48,215 bases of DNA from Acidobacteriaceae bacterium (GCA_025352065.1 JANXUC010000148.1:1-48215), one strand, 5' to 3'. Shown: positions 9,135-16,861, counted from the first letter of the stretch. The notes: generated by a model not told the origin, from the letters alone. Numbers and translations are program-made.

Positions 9135-9362
9135 CTAGGCTACCTGATTTTGTTGGACACGATCTTGCCGCTCAATGCTTTCCATCTGGTCCTTGAGCCG
9201 CAGTTTAAGTTTCTTGAGTCGGACTTCTTCTAATTTCTCGTCGTCCGTCAAAAAACGCTTTTCTGTAAGTTGTTCGAGCCTGTGGGAGTACTGAGTGTGT
9301 TCCATGGCGAGCTTTTGAAAAACCTCGTGACTTGTCATCAACGACTCGTGCGGAGATTCCAT
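9135..9362 (-). CDS. YdcH-like DUF465 protein
   Basis: 75 aa, highly charged and predicted fully helical. It has the DUF465/YdcH pattern: an N-terminal helix with F-x-x-L-x-x-x-H-x-x-Y, then E-x-L-T-E-K-R-F-L-T-D-D-E and a basic L-K-x-x-K-L-x-L-K-D-x-M helix. The family is widespread and of unknown function. The ribosome binding site AGGAGG lies about 8 nt before the ATG. It is monocistronic, with a terminator at 9051-9080. Confidence 0.85.
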   Translation of the reverse strand: MESPHESLMTSHEVFQKLAMEHTQYSHRLEQLTEKRFLTDDEKLEEVRLKKLKLRLKDQMESIERQDRVQQNQVA

Positions 9363-9485
9363 CCAGCAAACCTCCTAACCGGATTCTTAAAGCCAGATAA
9401 ACGTACCACAGCCGTCAAGCCCGGAGCAACGCCAGAATTTCCACACCTGTGATTATCGCGGCACAATAATAAATCCTTTCGTATC

Positions 9486-9983
9486 TTATTGAAATGAATA
9501 GCGATACAAGATCGCGTCTTCTTCAGGATTGCGATAATACGCGGTACGGCTTCCCGCGATAGTAAAGCCAAATTTCTCGTACAACCTGCGTGCAGCTAAG
9601 TTCGATTCGCGCACTTCGAGAAAAACCGCTGCAGCCTCAGCTCCGCTGTTTTCTATTCTTTTTGTGGAACAAATAGATAACTGCAAGAACGTTTCTACCA
9701 GACGCGCTCCAAAGCCCAGTCTGCGCGCGCCTTTTGTGACGGCAACGTTTTCGATTTCCCATTCTTCCTGAAGAAATCGCGCAACCAGAAATCCTTGCAC
9801 AAGCTCGGGCGTGCCAGCCACCAGTACGATGCGACGAACTTCGGCCTCAGTATTGTCGGACGCCAAAGCTCGCTGATAATCCGCTTCTGAGAAGTGCGCA
9901 GCTGCCTCCGCCTCGCGCTCAATTTCGAGGATTCGTGGGATATCCCCCGGGACAGCCGGGCGAACGTGAGTGACGGGCTTCAT
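9486..9983 (-). CDS. rimI: Ribosomal protein S18 alanine N-acetyltransferase (GNAT)
   Basis: 165 aa GNAT. The acetyl-CoA binding loop R-R-L-G-F-G-A and the RimI-type C-terminal motif E-V-R-E-S-N-L-A-A-R-R-L-Y-E-K-F-G-F are clear. RimI acetylates the N-terminus of S18 (and possibly other proteins). Location 6 bp after tsaB, as in many genomes, supports the name over a generic GNAT. Between residues 105 and 115 there is a short Ser/Cys/Lys-rich insertion not typical of the core fold. Confidence 0.85.
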   Translation of the reverse strand: MKPVTHVRPAVPGDIPRILEIEREAEAAAHFSEADYQRALASDNTEAEVRRIVLVAGTPELVQGFLVARFLQEEWEIENVAVTKGARRLGFGARLVETFLQLSICSTKRIENSGAEAAAVFLEVRESNLAARRLYEKFGFTIAGSRTAYYRNPEEDAILYRYSFQ

Positions 9984-9989
9984 CTCGAA

Positions 9990-10658
9990 TTACTTGCCGT
10001 GGAGAAGAATTTCAGCGTCCGTCCGCCGAATGTAGTTGGCTTCCAGTTGAGCAATGTCGGAGACGAATCCGCCTGCCAGCTTGCGCCATCCAACGCGGGC
10101 GATGGCATCGGCGCAAGAGCGTTGGATTTCCATAAATGAGGTTCGGTTGGAATCGAGAAATTCAGCTACTTTCTTGTCTGGAGTGACGATGGTCCGGCTC
10201 GCTGCGTAGGCGTTCAACTCTTCCCACAAAAGCAAACATTCTTCCTTGCAAGTGGCTGAGTCATCCGCAATCTCGTAATCTCCGGCGAACGCTTGCCGAC
10301 GCCCCGCATCGAGAACGGCGATCACGCTTCCCTGCACTCCTGCCGCAGAGGCAACTACTTCAAGCAGCGATACCGCCACAATCGGCTTCTGCAGAATTTC
10401 CGCCAATCCTTTGACTGCGGCCAAACCAACCCGCAATCCCGTAAACGATCCCGGACCGGAAGCAACTGCGAAACTGTCAATATCTTTCTTCCTGATCCCG
10501 TGCTTCGCAAGCAAGGCAGCGATTTTCGGCACCAGTTGGGCTGAAAAATTTCCACCTTCGAGGGGGTGAGTTTCGAGAATCGCGCAATCCGCCGCTTCGC
10601 AACGAGCCAGCGCGATGCTGCCTGAAGGACCCGATGTATCGATGGCAAGAAGAATCAT
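9990..10658 (-). CDS. tsaB: tRNA threonylcarbamoyladenosine biosynthesis protein TsaB
   Basis: 222 aa, the usual length. It has the ASKHA-fold start I-L-L-A-I-D-T-S-G-P-S-G-S and the G-P-G-S-F-T-G-L-R-V-G-L motif (about 69-80). TsaB is the non-catalytic partner of TsaD in the complex that makes the t6A37 modification in tRNAs reading ANN codons. It is directly followed by rimI (6-bp gap), a common pairing. Confidence 0.92.
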   Translation of the reverse strand: MILLAIDTSGPSGSIALARCEAADCAILETHPLEGGNFSAQLVPKIAALLAKHGIRKKDIDSFAVASGPGSFTGLRVGLAAVKGLAEILQKPIVAVSLLEVVASAAGVQGSVIAVLDAGRRQAFAGDYEIADDSATCKEECLLLWEELNAYAASRTIVTPDKKVAEFLDSNRTSFMEIQRSCADAIARVGWRKLAGGFVSDIAQLEANYIRRTDAEILLHGK

Positions 10659-10743
10659 AGGGGTGCCAAATCTACAAAAAATGGAATGATCTACGGCAAA
10701 GAATTTCCACTACGAACCTCAACGCTCTCGACGCATCCAGAAC

Positions 10744-11139
10744 CTAGGGACCTTCGACCAGTTCCAAGAGCACGCCACCGGCACTCGAAGGATGCACAAA
10801 AACGTACCTGTGACCGCCAGCGCCAATTCTGATCTCCTGGGACACCAGCCGCACACCATCTTTTTTCAGCTTCTCGACGGTCGCAGCCAGATCCGGCACC
10901 CGCAGGGACACGTGATGCAACCCTTCGCCGCGCTTCGTCAGAAACTTCGCAATCGCCGAGTCTTCCGAGATCGGCTCCAACAATTCGAAACGGCTCTCTC
11001 CAACTGGCACCATCACAAGCTTCACGCCTTCCGCCGCAACTGTCTCTTCCGGAGAAACAGTCAAACCCAGCTTCTCGTAAAAACTCTTCGCAGAATCCAA
11101 CGACTTCACTGCAATTCCGAGATGATCAATCTTGAACAT
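10744..11139 (-). CDS. mce: Methylmalonyl-CoA epimerase
   Basis: 131 aa from the chosen start. Vicinal-oxygen-chelate fold with the family start F-K-I-D-H-L-G-I-A-V (metal His), the R-G-E-G-L-H-H-V-S segment and the V-F-V-H-P-x-x-x-x-G-V-L-L-E-L end with its metal Glu. It interconverts the (R)- and (S)-methylmalonyl-CoA epimers in propionate/branched-chain amino acid breakdown. The ATG at 11137-11139 has a GAGG site 6 nt upstream and begins exactly at the family consensus; an ATG four codons earlier (11151) lies over that site and is less likely. It follows meaB, which serves the mutase of the same pathway. Confidence 0.92.
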   Translation of the reverse strand: MFKIDHLGIAVKSLDSAKSFYEKLGLTVSPEETVAAEGVKLVMVPVGESRFELLEPISEDSAIAKFLTKRGEGLHHVSLRVPDLAATVEKLKKDGVRLVSQEIRIGAGGHRYVFVHPSSAGGVLLELVEGP

Positions 11140-11175
11140 AAGACACCTCATGACACTGCAACCTGCACAAGAGCA

Positions 11176-12147
11176 TCAAGCCTTTACGTACGCGCTGACC
11201 ATTTTCTCTACCAGAGAATAAGGATCTTGCTTGTGCTCCGCTACTTCTGCCGCGCATCGCGCAAGTTCGCCATCCCCCAGTCGAGCCCTCACCACTCGTT
11301 CCAAAACCGCATCGCGCAGCATTTCGGTCAATCGCGTCTCCCAATTGTGGGTAGTCTTCGCTAGCAGCCGATTGTCCTGCGCAAGATACGCCTCATATTT
11401 TTCGATGGCCGCACCCAACTCCGCAATGCCCTTCCCCTCGCTCGCAACTGTCTTCACTATTGGTGGAGTCCACGCATCGGCCCCGTTCTTCCTAGAAGAC
11501 GACGCCAACGACTGCATGGAAAGAATCTCTCGCTCCACCCGCTCGGCACCTTCGCGATCGCTCTTGTTGATGACAAAAATATCGGCGATTTCCATAATGC
11601 CAGCCTTGATCGTCTGGACGTCATCCCCCATGCCGGGCACCAAAATCACGATCGTCACATCGGCCAATCGCACAATGTCGACTTCATCCTGACCGACGCC
11701 AACCGTCTCAATCAGAATTACATCGCGACCCGACGCATCCATCACAGTTGCCACATCTGCGGTCGTGTGCGCCAATCCACCCAGCGCCCCCCGGGTCGCC
11801 ATGCTGCGAATGTATATTCCGGGGTCCGCGTGGTGGCTCTGCATCCGAATGCGGTCGCCCAAAATCGCGCCGCCTGTGTAAGGGCTCGTGGGATCGACTG
11901 CCACAATCCCCACCGTCCGCTGCGCCCGCCGATAGTGATGCGCCAGTTGATCCACCAGCGTGCTCTTCCCCGCCCCCGGAGGCCCTGTCAGCCCGATTAC
12001 CCGCGCTTTGCCGCTGTGCGGGAAGACCGCTTTCAATAGCTCATAGGCGCCTTGCCCACGATTCTCGACCAGAGAAATCGCGCGCGCCAAAGATCGCACG
12101 TCGCCGGAGCACAGCGCTTCTATCCAGGATTGAAGTTGGTTATCCAA
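11176..12147 (-). CDS. meaB: Methylmalonyl-CoA mutase-associated GTPase MeaB
   Basis: 323 aa G3E-family P-loop GTPase. Walker A G-P-P-G-A-G-K-S-T is near residue 55, then the V-A-V-D-P-T-S-P-Y-T-G-G-A-I-L-G-D-R-I-R-M signature, E-T-V-G-V-G-Q-D-E and the N-K-S-D guanine-specificity motif. MeaB protects and reloads adenosylcobalamin on methylmalonyl-CoA mutase. The mutase itself is not in this window; the epimerase follows 36 bp downstream. Confidence 0.93.
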   Translation of the reverse strand: MDNQLQSWIEALCSGDVRSLARAISLVENRGQGAYELLKAVFPHSGKARVIGLTGPPGAGKSTLVDQLAHHYRRAQRTVGIVAVDPTSPYTGGAILGDRIRMQSHHADPGIYIRSMATRGALGGLAHTTADVATVMDASGRDVILIETVGVGQDEVDIVRLADVTIVILVPGMGDDVQTIKAGIMEIADIFVINKSDREGAERVEREILSMQSLASSSRKNGADAWTPPIVKTVASEGKGIAELGAAIEKYEAYLAQDNRLLAKTTHNWETRLTEMLRDAVLERVVRARLGDGELARCAAEVAEHKQDPYSLVEKMVSAYVKA

Positions 12148-12212
12148 GCAGTCCAGTGTAAAGCAGCGGGAGGAATCGGAGAAATCTCAAACGGGTGCTT
12201 CACAAAAAAGCG

Positions 12213-12434
12213 CTACCATTCATCTCGAAGAACGCTCACCGAAAATCCGAGCCAAGCCAGTGCCGATAAAATTATGGCCGCTTTGAGTGACAGGGGATAG
12301 CGGCTTCGATGTCCTCGCAGCCCTACCATAGCGAAGACAACCGGGACGAACACCAAAAGCATGATTACCACAGTCAGACGTTTCCGCGTTTTAGCACGTC
12401 GAATTAAACGTCGTCGGGAGCCAGTTCTTGCCAA
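12213..12434 (-). CDS. Small two-helix membrane protein, unknown
   Basis: 73 aa: a strongly basic N-terminus (R-R-R-L-I-R-R-A-K-T-R-K-R), a hydrophobic helix at about 21-39, a short basic loop (R-G-H-R-S-R), and a second hydrophobic helix at about 48-67. The positive-inside pattern suggests a real inner-membrane hairpin with an inside N-terminus. No family is recognised. It lies upstream of meaB on the same strand (65-bp gap). Coding status is plausible but unproven. Confidence 0.5.
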   Translation of the reverse strand: MARTGSRRRLIRRAKTRKRLTVVIMLLVFVPVVFAMVGLRGHRSRYPLSLKAAIILSALAWLGFSVSVLRDEW

Positions 12435-12504
12435 TAATTGTAGCGACCTTGGCGCTATTCTAATTCAGAAACCTGAGAATTAAGACTTCAAGCCGCTATG
12501 GACT

Positions 12505-12828
12505 TCAGTATAAATCCAGAAATCCCTTCATGGCCTGATCAACGGCTCGCAACGTCACCGAATCCACGCGCCCAATCCGCTGTCCCACCTTAGCCCGCAG
12601 CACGGTCGTAGTCTTGTCCACCATGACCTGAGAGATTTTCCTAAGGCCAGTATTTTTCCCCGGCTGAACCGTCACGCGAAATAGCGGAGTATCGTGGATC
12701 TCGCTGGTGAGCGGCAACACCGTCACCGACGGATGAGGGTCAAAAGCATCCGCCTGCACAATCAACGCTGGTCGTGGTTTGCCATAGTCGCCGGTGACCG
12801 CAATCGTCACCAGGTCTCCGCGTTTCAC
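12505..12828 (-). CDS. MazF/PemK-like toxin (type II toxin-antitoxin)
   Basis: 107 aa of the PemK/MazF SH3-like barrel: an R-G-D-L-V-T start, G-K-P-R-P-A-L-I-V-Q-A (the family P-R-P motif), V-L-P-L-T-S and the C-terminal G-R-V-D-x-x-T-L helix. Family members are usually sequence-specific mRNA interferases. Its ATG overlaps the antitoxin stop by 4 bp (antitoxin first), the standard translationally coupled arrangement. Confidence 0.87.
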   Translation of the reverse strand: MKRGDLVTIAVTGDYGKPRPALIVQADAFDPHPSVTVLPLTSEIHDTPLFRVTVQPGKNTGLRKISQVMVDKTTTVLRAKVGQRIGRVDSVTLRAVDQAMKGFLDLY

Positions 12829-13097
12829 TTCCAGCCCTCTGTATCGCTCACATCCTGCATCCAGCGGAAGACTTCCGTTTCATCCGACGAGGCGGCAAGG
12901 AGTTGGGATTGCCGGTGCGCCTCAGCCGCGAACTTGCGCCGCTTGGCGTGTTCCACATAAGCGCGCATCAAGTCCCGCAGGATTTCTGCGACGGGCTTGT
13001 TCTCCGTCTCCGAAGCGGCCAGAAACTCGGCCTTCAAGACGGGATCGATGCGAAGGTTGAGGGTCTCTCCCTTGGGGTTTTGCGTCGTTCTGGGCAT
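12825..13097 (-). CDS. Ribbon-helix-helix antitoxin
   Basis: 90 aa. The N-terminal T-L-N-L-R-I-D-P-V-L-K-A-E-F strand-helix, followed by P-V-A-E-I-L-R-D-L-M-R-A-Y, matches a ribbon-helix-helix DNA-binding domain. The C-terminal part (from about residue 55) is the likely toxin-neutralising tail. It is first in the operon; two adjoining palindromes 15 bp upstream of its ATG are probably its operator, so autorepression is expected. Confidence 0.83.
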   Translation of the reverse strand: MPRTTQNPKGETLNLRIDPVLKAEFLAASETENKPVAEILRDLMRAYVEHAKRRKFAAEAHRQSQLLAASSDETEVFRWMQDVSDTEGWK

Positions 13098-13111
13098 AGG
13101 CTATCTCCGTA

Positions 13112-13137
13112 GTGCATTATGCACATACATAATGTAC
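13112..13137 (-). promoter_or_regulatory. Operator of the MazF/RHH toxin-antitoxin operon
   Basis: Two adjacent palindromes with centres 13 bp apart: GTGCATTATGCAC (13112-13124) and TACATAATGTA (13126-13136). Together they also form a larger inverted repeat, GTGCATTATG (13112-13121) against CATAATGTAC (13128-13137) with one mismatch. Pairs of RHH dimers bind such tandem sites. It lies 15 bp upstream of the antitoxin start. Confidence 0.7.
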
Positions 13138-13193
13138 TTACACTATAACCCTACATGCCCGGAAAACCCTTGAAACTTGAAACTTGCTTGCAT

Positions 13194-14336
13194 CTATCCC
13201 TTCAGCAACTGCCGCGCAATGACCAGCCGCTGAATCTCGCTGGTACCCTCGCCAATCGTGCAGAGCTTCACGTCGCGATAAAATTTTTCCGCCGGATAGT
13301 CTTTGATAAACCCATAGCCACCATGAATCTGCACGCTCTCGTTGGCGCAGCGCACCGCAACTTCGCTGGCATAGAGCTTTGCCATCGACGATTCCTGCGT
13401 GGTTTTCATACCCGCATCTTTCATCGACGCTGCACGCATCGTCAGTAATCGCGCCGCATCCAGCTCGGTGGCCATGTCGGCGAGCTTCCATTGGATCGCC
13501 TGAAATTCCGAAATCGCTTTTCCAAACTGCTTACGCTCCTTGGAATACTTGAGCGCACACTCATACGCGCCCTGCCCGATTCCCAGCGATAATGCAGCAA
13601 TCGAAATACGTCCGCCATCCAGAATCTTCATGGCGTCGATAAAACCGTCGCCCTCTTTTCCCAAAAGATTTTCATTGGAGACAAAGCAGTCTTCAAAAAT
13701 CATCTCCGAGGTATCGCTGGCTCGCAGGCCAAGCTTGTTTTCTTTTTTCCCGGGGCGAAATCCCTTGGTTCCCTTCTCGACCACAAACGCGGACAATCCG
13801 TGCGTTCCCGCCGCGCGGTCGGTCACGGCGATCACCACCATTACATCCGCATAGCGGCCATTCGTGATAAACGTTTTCGTTCCATTTATGACGTGCCCGC
13901 CGGTGGTGCGCACGGCGGTGGCTCGAGCGCTGCCCGCATCCGAGCCGGACGACGGCTCGGTCAATCCCCAAGCCCCAATGAACTCGCCCGACGCCAATTT
14001 CGGGATGTACTTCTTCTTCTGCGACTCGTTCCCTGCCACAAAAATGTGATTTGATCCCAGCGATGTATGAGCCGCCACGATGATTCCAACCGACCCATCC
14101 ACGCGGGACAGCTCATCAATCGCGGTTACGTATTCCACGTAGCCCATACCGGCGCCGCCATACTCCGCGGGGAAAATAATGCCGAGCAGCCCGAGCTTGC
14201 CAAGCTCCTTAACCGTGCTGAGCGGAAACTCGCTGGCCTCGTCCCACTTCATTACATTGGGAAGAATTTCGTGGGCGGCAAATTCGCGCACCGTCTTCTG
14301 CAAGTGCAGCTGTTCGTCATTGAGCTGAAAATTCAA
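13194..14336 (-). CDS. Acyl-CoA dehydrogenase (short/branched-chain type)
   Basis: 380 aa from a TTG start at 14334-14336, which has GGAG 7 nt upstream and gives the usual family length beginning F-Q-L-N-D-E-Q. The frame stays open upstream to an ATG at 14483, but that adds about 49 residues unlike the family. FAD-binding and substrate motifs are present ([18 protein letters not shown]) and the catalytic Glu lies in G-E-G-T-S-E-I-Q near the end. It oxidises an acyl-CoA to the 2-enoyl-CoA and passes electrons to ETF; the chain length cannot be fixed from sequence. Proximity to mce/meaB fits branched-chain amino acid or fatty acid breakdown. Confidence 0.9.
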   Translation of the reverse strand: MNFQLNDEQLHLQKTVREFAAHEILPNVMKWDEASEFPLSTVKELGKLGLLGIIFPAEYGGAGMGYVEYVTAIDELSRVDGSVGIIVAAHTSLGSNHIFVAGNESQKKKYIPKLASGEFIGAWGLTEPSSGSDAGSARATAVRTTGGHVINGTKTFITNGRYADVMVVIAVTDRAAGTHGLSAFVVEKGTKGFRPGKKENKLGLRASDTSEMIFEDCFVSNENLLGKEGDGFIDAMKILDGGRISIAALSLGIGQGAYECALKYSKERKQFGKAISEFQAIQWKLADMATELDAARLLTMRAASMKDAGMKTTQESSMAKLYASEVAVRCANESVQIHGGYGFIKDYPAEKFYRDVKLCTIGEGTSEIQRLVIARQLLKG

Positions 14337-14486
14337 GGTCGTTCTCCAAATGAAATAACCGCGCGGAAATATCAGTCGCGGACCCACAACTCGAACTTTT
14401 GGGGGATGACCAACTATTACAACACACGGATGCGTCTCTGCGAACACCCGCAGGTAACTGAAGGCCGCATAAATACTGAACAAAAT

Positions 14487-14502
14487 GACTGACCGGTCGG
14501 TC
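14487..14502. promoter_or_regulatory. Putative TetR-type operator upstream of the acyl-CoA dehydrogenase
   Basis: GACTGACCGGTCGGTC is a 16-bp palindrome with a single mismatched pair, centred on GACCGGTC. ACCGACCGGTCGGT-like sites are typical of TetR-family regulators of acyl-CoA metabolism. It lies about 150 bp before the chosen dehydrogenase start and 25 bp after the end of the small gene following hemW. No regulator gene is present in the window. Confidence 0.5.
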
Positions 14503-14527
14503 TAACAGGTCGCGTCGTCCGGGCGTT

Positions 14528-14752
14528 CTACTTCTTCACTACGATCTTGACCAGATCTTCCACGCTCGGCATGCTGCCGGATTTTTGATAAGAGAAGATT
14601 TCAACCCCGTCACGAAAGATATCCATCTGCCCGCCGCTTCCCCAGGAAGTCTTGGCGTTCACATCGGGCAATTTGCTCAGCGCCTTCCTCAGGCGACCCG
14701 CCTGAAATAGAATTTCGATTCAAAGTGGGCACCGCTTGATCTCGACGTCCAT
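14528..14752 (-). CDS. Candidate selenoprotein, SelW/Rdx family, with in-frame TGA as Sec11
   Basis: 74 residues if TGA at 14720-14722 is read as selenocysteine. The ATG (14750-14752) follows the hemW TAA with no gap, and GGAGG sits 8 nt upstream, inside hemW. The frame runs beta strand V-E-I-K-R, redox motif Cys8-Pro-Leu-Sec11, an amphipathic helix (I-L-F-Q-A-G-R-L-R-K-A-L), then G-S-G-G-Q-M-D-I-F-R-D-G-V-E-I-F-S-Y, a short S-G-S-M-P-S-V segment and a final helix. This is the complete thioredoxin-like Rdx layout (SelW/SelT/SelH relatives), where C-x-x-U or C-x-x-C follows the first strand. A hairpin fitting a bacterial SECIS lies just downstream of the TGA. Family members are thought to be thiol redox proteins. 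The alternative is a pseudogene with a nonsense mutation, but the stop lies exactly at the redox position and the rest of the frame is intact. Confidence 0.8.
14684..14710 (-). promoter_or_regulatory. Candidate bacterial SECIS hairpin
   Basis: Starts 9 nt after the TGA. The 5' arm CUAUUUCAGGCG pairs with the 3' arm CGCCUGAGGAAG: nine Watson-Crick pairs, two G-U pairs and one A-A mismatch, with a GGU apical loop at 14696-14698. The loop is 21 nt from the TGA and begins with G, within the spacing and loop rules known for SelB-recognised bacterial SECIS elements. The hairpin lies inside the coding sequence, as bacterial SECIS must. Confidence 0.72.
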
Positions 14753-15952
14753 TTACTGTGCCTCCACGGTTAGAAATCTCTGAAACACTTCGTTCGACAA
14801 CATTCGCCCTGCCATGGTCAGGCACAGGCGCTGGTCGTGTCGCTGCAACAAACCATCTTCTACAAGTTCTTCGATGACATTCGTAAGGTTCTCGATTCCA
14901 GATTGGCCGAATTCCTGCCCAAGTTCCTGCAGACACACGCCTCGCGTCAATCGCAAGCCCAGAAAGAAACTCTCTTCCAGCGCTTCGCGTCGACACACCG
15001 CAGTTCGCACCAGAGGTGCATTCTGCAAAAACGGATTCAGTTCATCCGCGCCCGCGAAGCGCACTGCAACCGCATCGCCACCTTGCCTCGAAGCATTTGG
15101 AGCCGCCAACAACATCGAATGCGCATCCACGCCGAATCCGAAATACGGTTTACGTTCCCAATATTTCAGGTTGTGCCGAGACTCCGAACCTTCTCGCGCA
15201 AAGTTCGAGATCTCATATTGATGGACTCCCGCTTGCTCCAGGCGGTCACACGCCGCTATATAAAAGTCCGCGCTGAGATCGTCTTCCGGGACAAAATGAG
15301 CGTGATACTTCTGGCCACCCGCCATTAGCTCACGCCCCAGCCGCGAATCCCCATCCACTTCCAGCATGTAGACGCTGACATGGGGGACACCCGAAGCAAG
15401 TGTTTCTGAAACGGAATATTCCCAGCTTTCCGCCGTTTGGTGGGGTAGGCCTGCGATCAAGTCCACGTTGATGTTTTTAATGTCAGACTTGCGCAACTGA
15501 GAAATGTCTTCCAATACCTTCGCCCGCGTATGCAAACGCCCGACCGCCGCTGCCTCTGTGTCCACCCAGGACTGCACGCCCAAGCTGACGCGATTCACGC
15601 CGCATCGCAGAAAAGCCGTCAACATTTCTGGAGTCAACGTTCCCGGAGCGCACTCCACTGTGATCTCGGCGTCATGGTCAACCTCGAATTTGTCCCTCAG
15701 CGCCCGAAACATTCGCTCCAGGTCCGCTGGCTCAAGAATCGTTGGTGTGCCGCCACCAAGGTAAATCGAGTCCACCTGCCGCTCGAACCGCCCTCCCATA
15801 GAAGCAGCCGTCTGGTCCGCTGCGGCAATGTCCGTGCAAACATGGTCGACGTAACGCGAATACATCGCTCGCGACACCACTCCGGTCGAAAAGTTGCAGT
15901 AGCTGCACTTGCTCTTGCAAAACGGAATCGAAATGTAAATCCCCAGCGGCAT
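14753..15952 (-). CDS. hemW: Radical SAM heme chaperone HemW
   Basis: 399 aa. The radical SAM cluster motif is Cys12-x3-Cys16-x2-Cys19 in I-P-F-C-K-S-K-C-S-Y-C-N-F. The HemN/HemW features G-G-G-T-P-T and G-V-Q-S are present, and a HemN C-terminal domain follows. The extra N-terminal cysteine region of true HemN oxidases is absent and the protein starts right at the motif, which favours HemW, a heme-trafficking protein, over coproporphyrinogen dehydrogenase. The stop codon is immediately followed by the ATG of the candidate selenoprotein, so the two are probably one transcript. Confidence 0.88.
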   Translation of the reverse strand: MPLGIYISIPFCKSKCSYCNFSTGVVSRAMYSRYVDHVCTDIAAADQTAASMGGRFERQVDSIYLGGGTPTILEPADLERMFRALRDKFEVDHDAEITVECAPGTLTPEMLTAFLRCGVNRVSLGVQSWVDTEAAAVGRLHTRAKVLEDISQLRKSDIKNINVDLIAGLPHQTAESWEYSVSETLASGVPHVSVYMLEVDGDSRLGRELMAGGQKYHAHFVPEDDLSADFYIAACDRLEQAGVHQYEISNFAREGSESRHNLKYWERKPYFGFGVDAHSMLLAAPNASRQGGDAVAVRFAGADELNPFLQNAPLVRTAVCRREALEESFFLGLRLTRGVCLQELGQEFGQSGIENLTNVIEELVEDGLLQRHDQRLCLTMAGRMLSNEVFQRFLTVEAQ

Positions 15953-15990
15953 CCGTCTTTCATTATCCCATTTTCAATCGCCTCCTTCAT

Positions 15991-16030
15991 TCAAAACAGA
16001 ACGGGCACAGCCTGGAGGATGTGCCCGTCG
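15991..16030 (-). terminator. Rho-independent terminator
   Basis: ACGGGCAC (16001-16008) and GTGCCCGT (16021-16028) form a perfect 8-bp stem with a 12-nt loop. On the minus strand the stem is followed by TCTGTTTTG. It lies about 20 bp after the stop of the exported unknown protein and just before hemW, so hemW is transcribed separately. Confidence 0.8.
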
Positions 16031-16048
16031 TTCATGGTTGGCCAGATT

Positions 16049-16600
16049 TTAGTGCAGCGCCAGACAGTTCTCGGTCAGCGGCCAACTCGTCCGGCTGGGA
16101 TCTTTCTTGCTGAGAACCACGCCAGGATCGGTCGCCTGCGTTTCGTAGGATAGGAAATACGAAGTGTTATTCGCTTCGACTGCGCCATTGGCATTGGCCG
16201 TCGAAACTGTGGTCACGGCATATCCGTCCAATCCCGTATCCTGGCTTTGCGGCACGTTCGTCGCAATCAAGCGGAACACGCCTAGGGTCGTGGCCAAAGA
16301 CAAGGTCGAACTCATATGCGCGCGCGGTGTTGAAGAGTTTACAAACATACGGGCCGGATCGAAGTTGAAGTTCACTTTCCCTTGCCGGTTATCCAGGTCA
16401 TGCACCTTGAACAGGACGAAGGCCGCGTTGGGCCCGGCACTCACCAGGGACCCTCCATCCAGGTATCCGTTACAGGCGCCGATCTGCTCGAAATTCACCG
16501 TGGCTGTTCCGTTCTGGTTGCAGCCGTCAAACCCAGCGAGCACGCCTACCATTGCAATCAATAGCATCAGCATTCCCATCTTTGGCAATCTGCTGTTCAT
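16049..16600 (-). CDS. Exported protein of unknown function
   Basis: 183 aa from the ATG at 16598-16600, which has a strong GGAGG site 5 nt upstream; a longer open frame to 16669 has no such support. Residues 1-27 form a signal peptide (M-L-M-L-L-I-A-M-V-G-V-L-A). A Cys follows at F-D-G-C, but the -2 and -3 residues do not fit a normal lipobox, so simple secretion is as likely as lipidation. The mature part is Asn/Ser/Thr-rich and probably beta-sandwich, with two further cysteines, one near each end (G-A-C-N-G and E-N-C-L-A), that could form a disulfide. No family is recognised. It is monocistronic with its own terminator. Confidence 0.72.
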   Translation of the reverse strand: MNSRLPKMGMLMLLIAMVGVLAGFDGCNQNGTATVNFEQIGACNGYLDGGSLVSAGPNAAFVLFKVHDLDNRQGKVNFNFDPARMFVNSSTPRAHMSSTLSLATTLGVFRLIATNVPQSQDTGLDGYAVTTVSTANANGAVEANNTSYFLSYETQATDPGVVLSKKDPSRTSWPLTENCLALH

Positions 16601-16861
16601 AGCTCCTCCATGTTGAAACGATTTGAAACACGCTGGACCGCGCGCAGCCAAAAGGGTGTCGCGCCCCAAGTGTCTTCTTCTTCGTTAAGCACTGGAATAG
16701 CCATCACCGCCCTTACCTTGAAATCTTCTCTGGCACAGGAAATACAGACTTTTATGCCCTGCGGGTGAGTCTCTCAATCCATCATTTCCTGCACATAGGC
16801 CCCCCTTTCGGATAGTCGCACTATCCAAACTGTTAGAATCCTCAGGCAGCTTTGGAGACAC

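Noticed and set aside
14336-14483. N-terminal extension of the acyl-CoA dehydrogenase to the ATG at 14483
   Set aside because: The added residues do not fit the family, and the TTG at 14334-14336 has a good Shine-Dalgarno sequence and gives the standard length.
14750-14996. Open frame at 14610-14996 (minus) spanning the hemW end and the small gene
   Set aside because: Arg/Gly-rich shadow frame overlapping both hemW and the SelW-like frame; no family resemblance.
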